From Bacillota bacterium (GTDB lineage: Bacteria > Bacillota > Dethiobacteria > DTU022 > UBA8154), in the NCBI GenBank assembly GCA_003456095.1, contig DMPF01000144.1, positions 1 to 5,916 on the forward strand: a DNA stretch of 5,916 nucleotides. The letters are read 5' to 3'. Below the pieces are notes generated by a model, which was given only the letters and a program-made list of their open reading frames with translations, did no database searches and had not been told where the DNA came from. The translations under genes were made by a program, and so were the position numbers. This document shows, piece by piece, positions 1 through 5,828 of this stretch (the stretch's first letter is position 1; each line of letters begins with the position of its first letter).

Positions 1-379
1 CTTCCGCCGGCAGGCCTAGCAGCCGCAGGCCTGCACGCAAAGCTTGGTTTATTTTTAGATTAGCCTGCTGCAGCGCCGCAGGAAACGGGCCTTCACCTAA
101 CCGTGTCGTCACGCTGTAGCAAAGGTCTTCTCCGTGCAATGCGGCCAGCCCGCCCGTAGGTCGGCAGACTACCTCAACCTGATGCCGCCGGCACGCGGCA
201 AGCAGTCTGACCCCGGCCTGCTGCCTGAACCCCAGTGACAGGCAAGCCGGCTCCCAGGTAAAAAAGCGTAATGTAGGCGGCGAATATCCGGATATTACGC
301 CTGTGAACAGCGCCTCATCAATAGCCATGTTTTCGCTTCCGCCGCGCGCACCGGTGTCAAGCAGGCGCCAGCTGGTCAT
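1..379 (-). CDS. lipoate-protein ligase / octanoyltransferase family (LplA/LipM-like), 3' end outside the window
   Basis: Only the first 126 codons are in the window. The N-terminus MTSWRLLDTGARGGSENMAIDEAL is characteristic of Firmicute LipM and LplA proteins, followed by SPPTLRFFTWEPACLSLGFRQQ and VVCRPTGGLAALHGEDLCYSV (residues 70-90), which matches the (R)RxTGGxAxLHxxDLxYSV substrate-binding motif. The ATG at 379 is chosen because it gives the family's full N-terminus and follows a GGGGCGGA purine stretch inside the end of lipA; a second in-frame ATG at 328 would lose it. The residues that separate octanoyltransferase LipM (catalytic Cys) from ATP-dependent LplA (Lys) lie beyond the edge, so I give no symbol. 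With lipA it would supply lipoyl groups, most likely to the H-like protein in this cluster. Confidence 0.88.
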   Translation of the reverse strand, partial: MTSWRLLDTGARGGSENMAIDEALFTGVISGYSPPTLRFFTWEPACLSLGFRQQAGVRLLAACRRHQVEVVCRPTGGLAALHGEDLCYSVTTRLGEGPFPAALQQANLKINQALRAGLRLLGLPAE

Positions 380-1223
380 TCCGCCCCGCCTCCAGCAATT
401 CCCGAATTTCCCCGGCGCGGTAAGAACTGCGCACATAACTGCCGGACTGCACATACCGGAATCCATACTGCAGGGCCACCCGCCGCAAGGCAGCAAAACC
501 TTCTTCCAGAACAAAACGTGCCGGTGGAGGTTGGGCCGGCCCGGGCTGACGGTATTGCCCTAGTGTCACCATATCGCAGCCGGCTTCGCGCAGGTCGGCC
601 AAAGCCTCGTGCACTTCCTCATCAGTTTCACCAAGGCCGAGCATTAAGCCAGACTTGATCATAAAGCCTAAAGCTTTTGCCTCGCGCAATACCCGGAGCG
701 ACCGCGCGTAGCAGGCGCCGGGCCGTACCATGGGATGTAGCCGGCGCACCGTTTCCAGGTTATGTGCCATAATATCCGGCCCTGCTGCCGCTACCCGCAG
801 CAGGGCTTCCCGGCTGCCCCGGAAATCGGGTATCAGTACTTCCGTAAACGCGCTTACCGCCCGTTTTACTGCGTTGACCGTCCGGGCAAAATGCGCTGCA
901 CCTCCATCGGACAAATCGTCACGGGTAACGGAGGTAACCACCACATGTGAAAGCCGCAGGCGGGAGGCCGCCTGCGCCACCCTCTCCGGTTCCCTGTCGT
1001 CAGGCGGCAGGGGTATTGCCTGCCGGATACTGCAAAATATACACCTGCGCGTGCAACTGTCTCCAAGAATCAGAAAGGTAGCCTGCTTCCGGCTGAAACA
1101 TTCCAGGATATTCGGGCAGGCAGTTTTGACACAGGCAGTGTTGATGCCGGCCAGTATTCTTTCTGTCTGCGAAAAACCGGCATAATCAGGCATTTTTTTC
1201 AGCAGCCAAGCCGGCACAGGCAC
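357..1223 (-). CDS. lipA: lipoyl synthase LipA
   Basis: This radical SAM enzyme inserts two sulfur atoms into a protein-bound octanoyl chain to make lipoyl. The protein has 288 residues, normal for LipA. It shows both cluster motifs: CVKTACPNILEC (Cys31, Cys36, Cys42) for the auxiliary, sulfur-donating 4Fe-4S cluster, and CTRRCIFC (Cys57, Cys61, Cys64) for the SAM cluster. VVVTSVTRDDLSDGGA, AHNLETV, KSGLMLGLGE, TLGQYRQP and the C-terminal VRSSY, whose Ser ligates the auxiliary cluster, are all present. The GTG start at 1223 follows GGAGG. Its 3' end overlaps the next gene by 23 bp in another frame, so the two are co-translated. With a lipoyl-carrier gene upstream it probably serves that protein, though a housekeeping role is possible. 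Confidence 0.96.
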   Translation of the reverse strand: MPVPAWLLKKMPDYAGFSQTERILAGINTACVKTACPNILECFSRKQATFLILGDSCTRRCIFCSIRQAIPLPPDDREPERVAQAASRLRLSHVVVTSVTRDDLSDGGAAHFARTVNAVKRAVSAFTEVLIPDFRGSREALLRVAAAGPDIMAHNLETVRRLHPMVRPGACYARSLRVLREAKALGFMIKSGLMLGLGETDEEVHEALADLREAGCDMVTLGQYRQPGPAQPPPARFVLEEGFAALRRVALQYGFRYVQSGSYVRSSYRAGEIRELLEAGRNDQLAPA

Positions 1224-1231
1224 TATCCACA

Positions 1232-1236
1232 CCTCC
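1232..1236 (-). promoter_or_regulatory. ribosome binding site that sets the lipA start
   Basis: GGAGG on the minus strand lies 8 nt before a GTG at 1223. The open frame begins earlier, at a TTG at 1238, but that codon overlaps this site, so the GTG is the better start. Confidence 0.6.
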
Positions 1237-1239
1237 AAA

Positions 1240-1287
1240 CAGTCACAGGGGGATAAAAAAATAACCTTTTTTATCCCCCTGTGACTG
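1240..1287 (-). terminator. 21-bp perfect hairpin between the thioredoxin gene and lipA
   Basis: CAGTCACAGGGGGATAAAAAA and its exact complement (1240-1260 and 1267-1287) form a 21-bp uninterrupted stem around a 6-base loop. It begins one base past the thioredoxin-like stop codon and ends just before the lipA ribosome binding site. On the minus strand only three T residues follow, and the A/T tract lies inside the stem next to the loop, so it is not a textbook Rho-independent terminator. It may attenuate transcription or protect mRNA ends, separating expression of lipA from the upstream genes. Confidence 0.6.
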
Positions 1288-1288
1288 A

Positions 1289-1609
1289 TTATTCAGTCGT
1301 CCTGACTTTTTCGATCTCGGTCTTCAAAACATCCGGAGCTCTTGCCGCCAGGGCATCCAGCAGTTCCTCGTACATGGGAATAATGCTTTCAAAAACAATA
1401 TCGCCGTTGATTACTATGGTAGGCAGCACTCTCGCTTTATACTCCAAAAACTTGTTGATGCCCTCCGGCCCCTTGATGTTCCATTCTTTATACTGAATAT
1501 GCTGGCGAACATTTTCGGGAAGGGCAGTTACTGCTTCCAGCATATACTGACAGGCGGCGCACTGCACAGCATCAAGCGTCAGAATATCAACTACCAGCTT
1601 TTCGCTCAT
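1289..1609 (-). CDS. thioredoxin-like protein (CxxC), Cys paralogue of the selenoprotein
   Basis: This 106-residue thioredoxin-fold protein has the active site VQCAACQYM (Cys17, Cys20), a cis-proline motif VLPT (Pro63), and VFESIIP near the C-terminus shared with the selenoprotein at 2773-3060. It has no signal peptide and is presumably a cytoplasmic dithiol oxidoreductase. The ATG at 1609 is chosen because AAGGGGG lies about 9 nt upstream; a GTG at 1618 would sit on that site. It begins one base after the TAG of the UroD-like selenoprotein, so its translation depends on ribosomes or transcripts that pass the UGA region. It is about 11 residues longer than its Sec paralogue, with a charged tail ending KTEIEKVRTTE. 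It ends at a TAA just before the large hairpin. Its substrate is not identifiable; the lipoyl carrier or the UroD-like enzymes are candidates by context. Confidence 0.85.
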   Translation of the reverse strand: MSEKLVVDILTLDAVQCAACQYMLEAVTALPENVRQHIQYKEWNIKGPEGINKFLEYKARVLPTIVINGDIVFESIIPMYEELLDALAARAPDVLKTEIEKVRTTE

Positions 1610-1610
1610 G

Positions 1611-2684
1611 CTACACACCCCCTTTTTTCAGGTCTTCGAGAGTAAGAAATCCAGGCGCCACATGGTCCGGATACCTTGCATAGAACCTCTCGTACCACTC
1701 TTTGGCTTCCAGAACTTTATCCACGTTCTCCACGGGAACGTCATACGGCATGTCTCAGCCAGGAGCAAAGGTATAGCCTGTCAAGCCTCCGGCCGCCAGG
1801 CTGACTATGGCATCCTCGCGGGGGTTGACGATGCCCAGCGAAAGAGCCAGAGTCAGTTTGAGGTTGCCTCCAAACCCTAAGCCATATTTCAACGCCATGT
1901 CGCGTACATAGTTAATGTTAAGTTGTTCGTCAATAGCAAAGCCATGCGTGCCGATTCTGCAAACCTCATCCAGCACCTTGGTGGCATCGCCGCAAATATA
2001 GAAGCTGGAGGTGCGTCCGGCATCATGGATTACCTTGATGGCCTCCTGGCAGGCCGGCGTGACAAATTCCCGGAAAGTTTCCGGCCTGATCTGCGAGGCC
2101 ACCGGGTCTACAAGAGCAATAATCTCGCAGCCGATATCCCGGTAAATGCGCGCCGACTCAGCGCATACTTTGGCGCAAAACCCGAGGATCTCCCCGGCCA
2201 GCGGCTTATTCTTCACCACATCGGTGAAGATCTTAACGCCGCGCAGGTGCGAAGCCAAGGTCAACGGTCCACACAACAGACCGAGCAAAGCCCAGTCACC
2301 TTTCTTTTCCATTACCTTCCGGCCAGCTTCCACGATCACCGGCCAGCGGCCATCTTTAGCTGTGGGGATCTTCAGGTTGGCTTCAGCGAGTGTCTTATCA
2401 GCCAGCGGGTGACCGATGACAGCTGGCGGATTATCAGGGTACCAATTTGCCTCACAACCCATAGACATGGCCTCAACATTCAGATCAAACACGAGAGGCA
2501 TGCCGTCAACCTTGTACCGTTCGGCGGCAAATAGCACGCCTTTGGCCAGCAGGTCCGCATTCTGCAGGTAAACATTAGCTTTCTCACCAATCAGATAAGC
2601 GCAATGCACGCCGGCATAAGGCAGCCACGGGGCCTTAGGCGTTCTCTTGCCACGGTAGGCATCAATAAGCAACTGTTTAGCCAT
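1611..2684 (-). CDS. UroD-family methyltransferase-like selenoprotein, UGA read as selenocysteine
   Basis: This is a 357-residue UroD/MtbA-like protein if the in-frame UGA at 1755-1757 (codon 310) is selenocysteine. The reading then runs ...YTFAPG-U-DMPYDVPVENVDKVLEA..., aligning with IWPG-C-DIWPEAKPENVKALVEA of the first UroD-like protein, so Sec sits at the C-terminal zinc-ligand position; the frame stays open 47 more residues to TAG. Other family blocks are LVFDLNVEAMSMGCEAN, a CGPLTLASHL segment and FYICGDAT with Cys231; the His of the usual His-x-Cys is Tyr229 here. I prefer the ATG at 2684 (GGATGTGA upstream); the ATG at 2705 behind CAGGGA is possible. The tail after Sec is about 16 residues longer than in the Cys paralogue. 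Without recoding the protein would end at Gly309 and lose the ligand. One base separates its stop from the next gene. Substrate unknown. Confidence 0.87.
1723..1757 (-). promoter_or_regulatory. SECIS-like element of the UroD-like selenoprotein
   Basis: Thirteen bases after the UGA (1755-1757), ACGTTC (1736-1741) pairs perfectly with GAACGT (1723-1728) around the loop CCGTGGA (1729-1735). Inside the loop CC can pair with GG, leaving A bulged on the 3' side and a CGT triloop with G at its second position. The UGA-to-loop distance is 19 nt, or 21 to the triloop, within the range of bacterial SECIS elements. The folding was done by eye. Confidence 0.7.
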
Positions 2685-2745
2685 TTTTTCACATCCTATC
2701 CTCATATTTTCCCTGTCTTCAGGTTTTTTCCCGCTCCCGTACACC

Positions 2746-2753
2746 CCTCCTTT
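2746..2753 (-). other. strong Shine-Dalgarno-like sequence with no well-placed start
   Basis: In the 88-bp gap before the second UroD-like gene the minus strand carries AAAGGAGG. The nearest downstream start in the gene's frame is GTG at 2744, one base away and too close for normal initiation, while the ATG codons at 2705 and 2684 are too far. It could be a remnant of an earlier start, a ribosome standby site, or chance. Confidence 0.3.
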
Positions 2754-2772
2754 GTCCCATTTTCACAACCGG

Positions 2773-3060
2773 CTAGAGGCGGGCAAAAACCGCATCGAGC
2801 AGTTCTGACTCTGCCGGAATAAAGCTCTCAAACAGCACCTCCTCGTTTATAGCAATCGTAGGAAAGTTTTTTATGCCCAGTTCATTGTTGCGCCGGATCC
2901 CTTCAGGGGTACGCAAATCATGGCAACGGATTTCCACTGCCTCCGCCACCTCCCCCAGCAACTCTGGAAGGGCCTGTACTGCCTCCAGCAGGTACCTGCA
3001 GGGCGTTCATTGCACAAAATCGTTAATAAAGATTTCCAGTAACACTTTATTATCCTTCAT
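2773..3060 (-). CDS. thioredoxin-like selenoprotein (UxxC), UGA read as selenocysteine
   Basis: This is a 95-residue thioredoxin/glutaredoxin-fold protein whose codon 18 is UGA at 3007-3009. Read as selenocysteine, it gives FVQ-U-TPC-RYLLEAV, matching VQCAACQYMLEAV of the paralogue at 1289-1609, so Sec replaces the nucleophilic first Cys of CxxC (Sec18, Cys21). Homology holds on both sides of the UGA, and the cis-proline motif NFPT (Pro67) and VLFESFIP near the end are conserved. The ATG at 3060 sits behind GGTGGTGAG, 12 bp after the lipoyl-carrier stop, and the true stop is TAG. A SECIS-like stem-loop follows the UGA. A likely role is reduction of a disulfide, possibly on the lipoyl carrier or the UroD-like enzymes; the partner is inferred. 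A gene caller would report only a 5'-truncated fragment of about 62 residues. The alternative, a nonsense mutation, fits poorly with the position and the hairpin. Confidence 0.88.
2976..3009 (-). promoter_or_regulatory. SECIS-like element of the thioredoxin-like selenoprotein
   Basis: Eleven bases after the UGA (3007-3009) a stem-loop begins. GTA (2993-2995) pairs with TAC (2976-2978), C2992 bulges on the 5' side, and CTGC (2988-2991) pairs with GCAG (2979-2982) around the loop TGGAG (2983-2987). Three pairs, one bulged base, four pairs and a short loop with G at its second position closely resemble the minimal Escherichia coli fdhF SECIS; the UGA-to-loop distance of 19 nt fits bacterial elements. 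The structure was folded by eye and no energy was computed. Confidence 0.72.
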
Positions 3061-3072
3061 ATTCTCACCACC

Positions 3073-3552
3073 CTACCTGTTTCTGCGCATCACCCGGGCG
3101 CCGGCACCGCAATGGTCCCCTTCGCCGCCCTGCAGTGCTTCCAGATATTGCTCCGCGGTAAGAAAAAAACCGGCAGTATCCATTTCCCCGCATTTCATCG
3201 CAAACAAAAACTCACTGTAATACTGTTCAGCGAGAATTTTTACTCCTTCTCCTTCCAGTTTTTCGTTCAATTCCGCTACAACCCCCGTTACCGGTGCAGT
3301 CACATTAATCATGGCCTTGAAGGTCTCAACAAAGAATACACTATCACCAGCGTTTATCGCTTCACCTGGCGCAACAGCATATTCAAGGTATTTGAAGCCG
3401 TTAACGAGGATGGCACCGGCATGGCTGACCCCGAACCGGTACAAGCCTTCCCCGGCCGGCTCCACCCACAGGTGCTCCGGCAGATAATACAGGTATCTGT
3501 CCTCAACAGTAACACTCTGACCGTAAAATTCTTGGCAGACAATCAGCGCCAC
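3073..3552 (-). CDS. GcvH-like lipoyl carrier protein
   Basis: This 159-residue protein has a glycine-cleavage H-protein fold. LPEHLWVEPAGEGLYRFGVSHAGA (residues 24-47) corresponds to the HEWV...VGIT segment of GcvH, and VETFKAMINVTAPVTGVVAELN (75-96) to the lipoylation hairpin, with Lys79 as the predicted lipoyl-lysine. It is longer than usual H-proteins (about 125-130 residues), with extra residues at both ends and Cys6, Cys121 and Cys148. The start is GTG, chosen because AAGGGGAGA lies about 8 nt upstream. No GcvT or GcvP gene is nearby; instead lipA and a lipoate-attachment gene lie downstream, so it is probably a dedicated lipoate-binding protein, comparable in idea to LbpA of the sHdr sulfur-oxidation pathway, although no hdr genes are seen. 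Its stop is 12 bp before the selenoprotein start. Confidence 0.85.
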   Translation of the reverse strand: MALIVCQEFYGQSVTVEDRYLYYLPEHLWVEPAGEGLYRFGVSHAGAILVNGFKYLEYAVAPGEAINAGDSVFFVETFKAMINVTAPVTGVVAELNEKLEGEGVKILAEQYYSEFLFAMKCGEMDTAGFFLTAEQYLEALQGGEGDHCGAGARVMRRNR

Positions 3553-3578
3553 AACTGTGTCTCCCCTTTTTCGCCGTC

Positions 3579-4175
3579 TTACTCCAGCCAGTCAAGCCGC
3601 GGCATAGAATCTGGCTGGTCAACACCTTCGGAGATCATCACATAACCAACTTCCTCCGGGATATTATTGACGTAAACACAAATATCGACCTCGCCTTGCC
3701 GAACACGTTGCGGCTCGTACCAATAGTTTGGTTCGAGCATGCCGTCCGCTATATTTTTTGCCCTCACAGCTACTTCCGTAGCCAGATTCTTTCCCGACTC
3801 TGAAGGCACCCTCCGCTGCGTGCCAGGCGCCAACCTGACCTGTTTCTTTAGCCCCGCACAGTCACACAGAAATGTCGCCGGCAATTTAGCAATCGGCGGA
3901 ATAAGCAATCGAGCCGCCGGCTTTAACCCCAGCAACCGGAAAAGATTTGATCCACACTGGTAGCCACAACCATCAACGATTATGGTCGGGTTTTCTTCCA
4001 CCAGCTCAACCTCGTCCGGCAAACCGTTAATCAACCTTTGCGCATCAACAATTTCTGTTTTGCCAGGCAATAAATCTTCGGTTATCAGATACGCCGCATA
4101 GCGTGCCACGCTGGAAAGGACAAAGCCCACACCTCCACAGGGATAAATGGCAACTTTTTTTACCTCGCCCATCAT
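3579..4175 (-). CDS. DGC-domain putative zinc-binding protein, copy 2
   Basis: This 198-residue paralogue of the preceding gene has the classic motif: IIVDGCGYQCGSNL (Asp68-Gly69-Cys70, Cys74), preceded by YPCGGVG (Cys13) and followed by AARLLIPPIAK and a C-terminal MISEGVDQPDSMP shared with copy 1. It also carries a Cys-Asp-Cys pair (Cys104, Cys106) that copy 1 lacks, giving five candidate metal ligands. Two consecutive ATG codons start it; the first overlaps the stop of copy 1 and lies about 5 nt after AAAGGGGGTG. The stop is TAA, and 26 bp separate it from the lipoyl-carrier gene. Possible roles, all inferred, are delivering zinc or another metal to the UroD-like enzymes or acting as a metallothiol subunit. 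The family assignment is firm, the function unknown. Confidence 0.82.
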   Translation of the reverse strand: MMGEVKKVAIYPCGGVGFVLSSVARYAAYLITEDLLPGKTEIVDAQRLINGLPDEVELVEENPTIIVDGCGYQCGSNLFRLLGLKPAARLLIPPIAKLPATFLCDCAGLKKQVRLAPGTQRRVPSESGKNLATEVAVRAKNIADGMLEPNYWYEPQRVRQGEVDICVYVNNIPEEVGYVMISEGVDQPDSMPRLDWLE

Positions 4176-4720
4176 CAGGACACCCCCTTTAAAGAAAAAT
4201 CAGGCATGGAGGCCGGCCGGTAGATACCTTCCGATAACATTTGATAAGCAAACGGATCAGCAGATACATCTTCTTGCGCGAGACTGGCATACATTTTAAT
4301 TTTTTGCTTGGGGAAAACGTAGTCCGGCTCAAGCAACAACCGGCATACAGCCGCTACCTTTCCAGCCACTGCTTCCGCCAGGGATAGCGCTTCCGCTTCC
4401 AGCTCCCGCCGCGAAGAACCGTAACCAAGACCGGTCGCCCCGGCAATATCGGGGATAAAAACCCTCGCCGCCGGTGTGATCCCTGCCCGGAATAACAGGT
4501 TAGTACCGCAGTTTTCTTCGTGGCAGTCAATAACTAGCGTCGGGTAGTCCTCCACCATTACCAGGTCTTCCTCCACGCCGCGCAGAAAAGCCGGCACACA
4601 CAAAATTATAGTCTGTCGCGGCAACAACTCTTCATTGACAATATAGGTGGCAATGCGGGCAACGGTAGACTCTGTTTTTTTGATGCCTCCACAGGGAAAT
4701 AGGCAAACACGCTCAGCCAT
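4175..4720 (-). CDS. DGC-type putative zinc-binding protein, copy 1
   Basis: This predicted cytoplasmic protein of 181 residues resembles the DGC-domain 'putative zinc-binding protein' family, which has no settled biochemical role. Visible motifs are an N-terminal FPCGGIKKTES (Cys10), a central VIDCHEENCGTNL (Cys66, His67, Cys71), AARVFIPDIAG, and a C-terminal MLSEGIYRPASMP. Start: the ATG at 4720 follows GGTGAG at good spacing and aligns with the N-terminus of the neighbouring paralogue; the frame is open further upstream, to 4891, but that part lies inside the methyltransferase gene and looks like none of the family. The stop overlaps the next ATG by one base (TGATG), so the two paralogues are probably translationally coupled. 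The DGC triad itself is altered to D-C-H, with His where copy 2 has Cys, so metal binding may differ between the two. Confidence 0.8.
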   Translation of the reverse strand: MAERVCLFPCGGIKKTESTVARIATYIVNEELLPRQTIILCVPAFLRGVEEDLVMVEDYPTLVIDCHEENCGTNLLFRAGITPAARVFIPDIAGATGLGYGSSRRELEAEALSLAEAVAGKVAAVCRLLLEPDYVFPKQKIKMYASLAQEDVSADPFAYQMLSEGIYRPASMPDFSLKGVS

Positions 4721-4769
4721 ATTCTCACCGCTTTCCGCAAAATTCCAAAAATACTCTTTATTTTTAAAA

Positions 4770-5828
4770 CTATTTTTGCTTACGAAACCACTTTTCGGCA
4801 CCGTATTTTTTGGTAGCTTCAACCAAAGCCTTGACGTTCTCCGGCTTCGCTTCCGGCCAGATGTCGCAACCTGGCCAGATGGCGTCCACACCGTCCTCCA
4901 GGCACTTGATCACCGCTTTTTCCACATCTTCCACGCTGTCATGGACAAGGAGCTTATAAGCGTCATGGTTACCAAAGACAAGGGGCTCAGGTCCGATATC
5001 CTGGCGTGTTTTCACCATGTCATTTTTTAACTCCACACTGATGGAATCGGCGCCGCATTCGAGCATTGATTTAACAATCATATTCGTCTCGCCGCAGATA
5101 TGCAGGTTGTTGGGGAAGTTCATCTCCTTCAGAGCGCTGATAATTTTAATAAGATGGGGTTTAATCAGCGCATTCCACATGCGCGGACTGAGCAGATCCG
5201 TGCCGCTACCCATCTCCCGCACGGCAATGTAGTCGGCCCCCGCTTCCTTGTATATTCTGGCCGCGCTGATCAGCGTATCGGCCAGCCTGTCGAGCATATC
5301 ATTAATCAGTTTTTGTTTCTTAAAGGCGTATTTAAGCAGTAAATCCAGGTCATATACCTGCCCTCCCAGCGTAAAGGGCCCGAGGAAGTATGTTCCTATG
5401 GGAAGCTCATCCCCAAACTCCTTCTTCAGGCGTTTGATCGCTTCCACCACCACGGGGATGCGGGCCGCATTGGCCAGGTCTTCCGGAATGGGAAAGGAGC
5501 CAAGCTCTTCTTCACTGTGTATGGCTTTCTCCTTGATTGTGGGATAAAGGAGATGATCCACGTTTTCATAGGCGTTCATGACACAACCAAGCGCCTCTGC
5601 CTCCACGCAGAAGTCAAAGGGTACAACAGCACATTCGTAACCAAACATTTTATAGGAAGTTGCTGCCAGGTTTGCCATCATCTCCGCGTCACCGTGTACC
5701 AGGGGGAACTTGTAACCTAATTGCTGCAAACCGGTTATTGTGACGTTACCCATGCCGCTATAACAGGGAACCCTGTCGATCTCTTCACCAGCAAGCTGTT
5801 TTAAAACCCGCTCTTTTGGCGTTAACAT
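4770..5828 (-). CDS. UroD/MtaA-type zinc-dependent methyltransferase homologue (Cys form)
   Basis: This 352-residue protein belongs to the uroporphyrinogen decarboxylase superfamily, in the branch of cobalamin:thiol methyltransferases (MtaA/MtbA/CmuA-like) rather than haem-pathway UroD. Signs are the N-terminal TPKERVLKQLAGEEIDRVP, the FDFCVEAEALGC block, LHICGET (His243, Cys245) and the C-terminal PGCDIWPEAKPENV with Cys321; in MtaA/MtbA the His-x-Cys and late Cys bind the catalytic zinc that activates a thiol. I chose the ATG at 5828 because the family begins MxTPKERV; GTG codons up to 5843 overlap the ribosome binding site GGGTGGTG. It is the first gene of the cluster and is followed after 49 bp by the first DGC gene. 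Substrate and methyl donor cannot be told from sequence, and no corrinoid protein is present. The family is clear; the methyltransferase activity is inferred. Confidence 0.88.
   Translation of the reverse strand: MLTPKERVLKQLAGEEIDRVPCYSGMGNVTITGLQQLGYKFPLVHGDAEMMANLAATSYKMFGYECAVVPFDFCVEAEALGCVMNAYENVDHLLYPTIKEKAIHSEEELGSFPIPEDLANAARIPVVVEAIKRLKKEFGDELPIGTYFLGPFTLGGQVYDLDLLLKYAFKKQKLINDMLDRLADTLISAARIYKEAGADYIAVREMGSGTDLLSPRMWNALIKPHLIKIISALKEMNFPNNLHICGETNMIVKSMLECGADSISVELKNDMVKTRQDIGPEPLVFGNHDAYKLLVHDSVEDVEKAVIKCLEDGVDAIWPGCDIWPEAKPENVKALVEATKKYGAEKWFRKQK

Noticed and set aside
357..359. Whether the UGA ending lipA could also be recoded.
   Set aside because: Reading through meets another stop shortly after, the protein already has full LipA length with its C-terminal RSSY motif, and the overlapping next gene explains the sequence.
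730..1185. A 151-codon open frame on the plus strand opposite lipA.
   Set aside because: It lies entirely within lipA, whose motifs are unmistakable, and its translation shows no domain; it is a shadow of a GC-rich gene.
1755..1757. The UGA as a genuine stop or a pseudogene mutation in the second UroD-like gene.
   Set aside because: It falls at the conserved Cys position, reading continues in homologous sequence to TAG, a SECIS-like hairpin follows, and a second independent UGA case occurs in the same cluster.
1923..2534. A 203-codon plus-strand open frame opposite the Sec UroD-like gene.
   Set aside because: It is antisense to a clearly homologous protein and has no recognisable motif or convincing ribosome binding site.
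4747..4765. A 7-bp A/T-only hairpin (AAAAATA/TATTTTT) in the gap after the first UroD-like gene.
   Set aside because: It has no G-C pairs in the stem and no following T-run, so it is unlikely to terminate transcription.
4721..4891. The frame of the first DGC gene stays open upstream to 4891, giving a possible 238-residue protein.
   Set aside because: The added 57 residues overlap the end of the UroD-like gene in another frame, do not resemble the DGC paralogue, and the ATG at 4720 has its own ribosome binding site.
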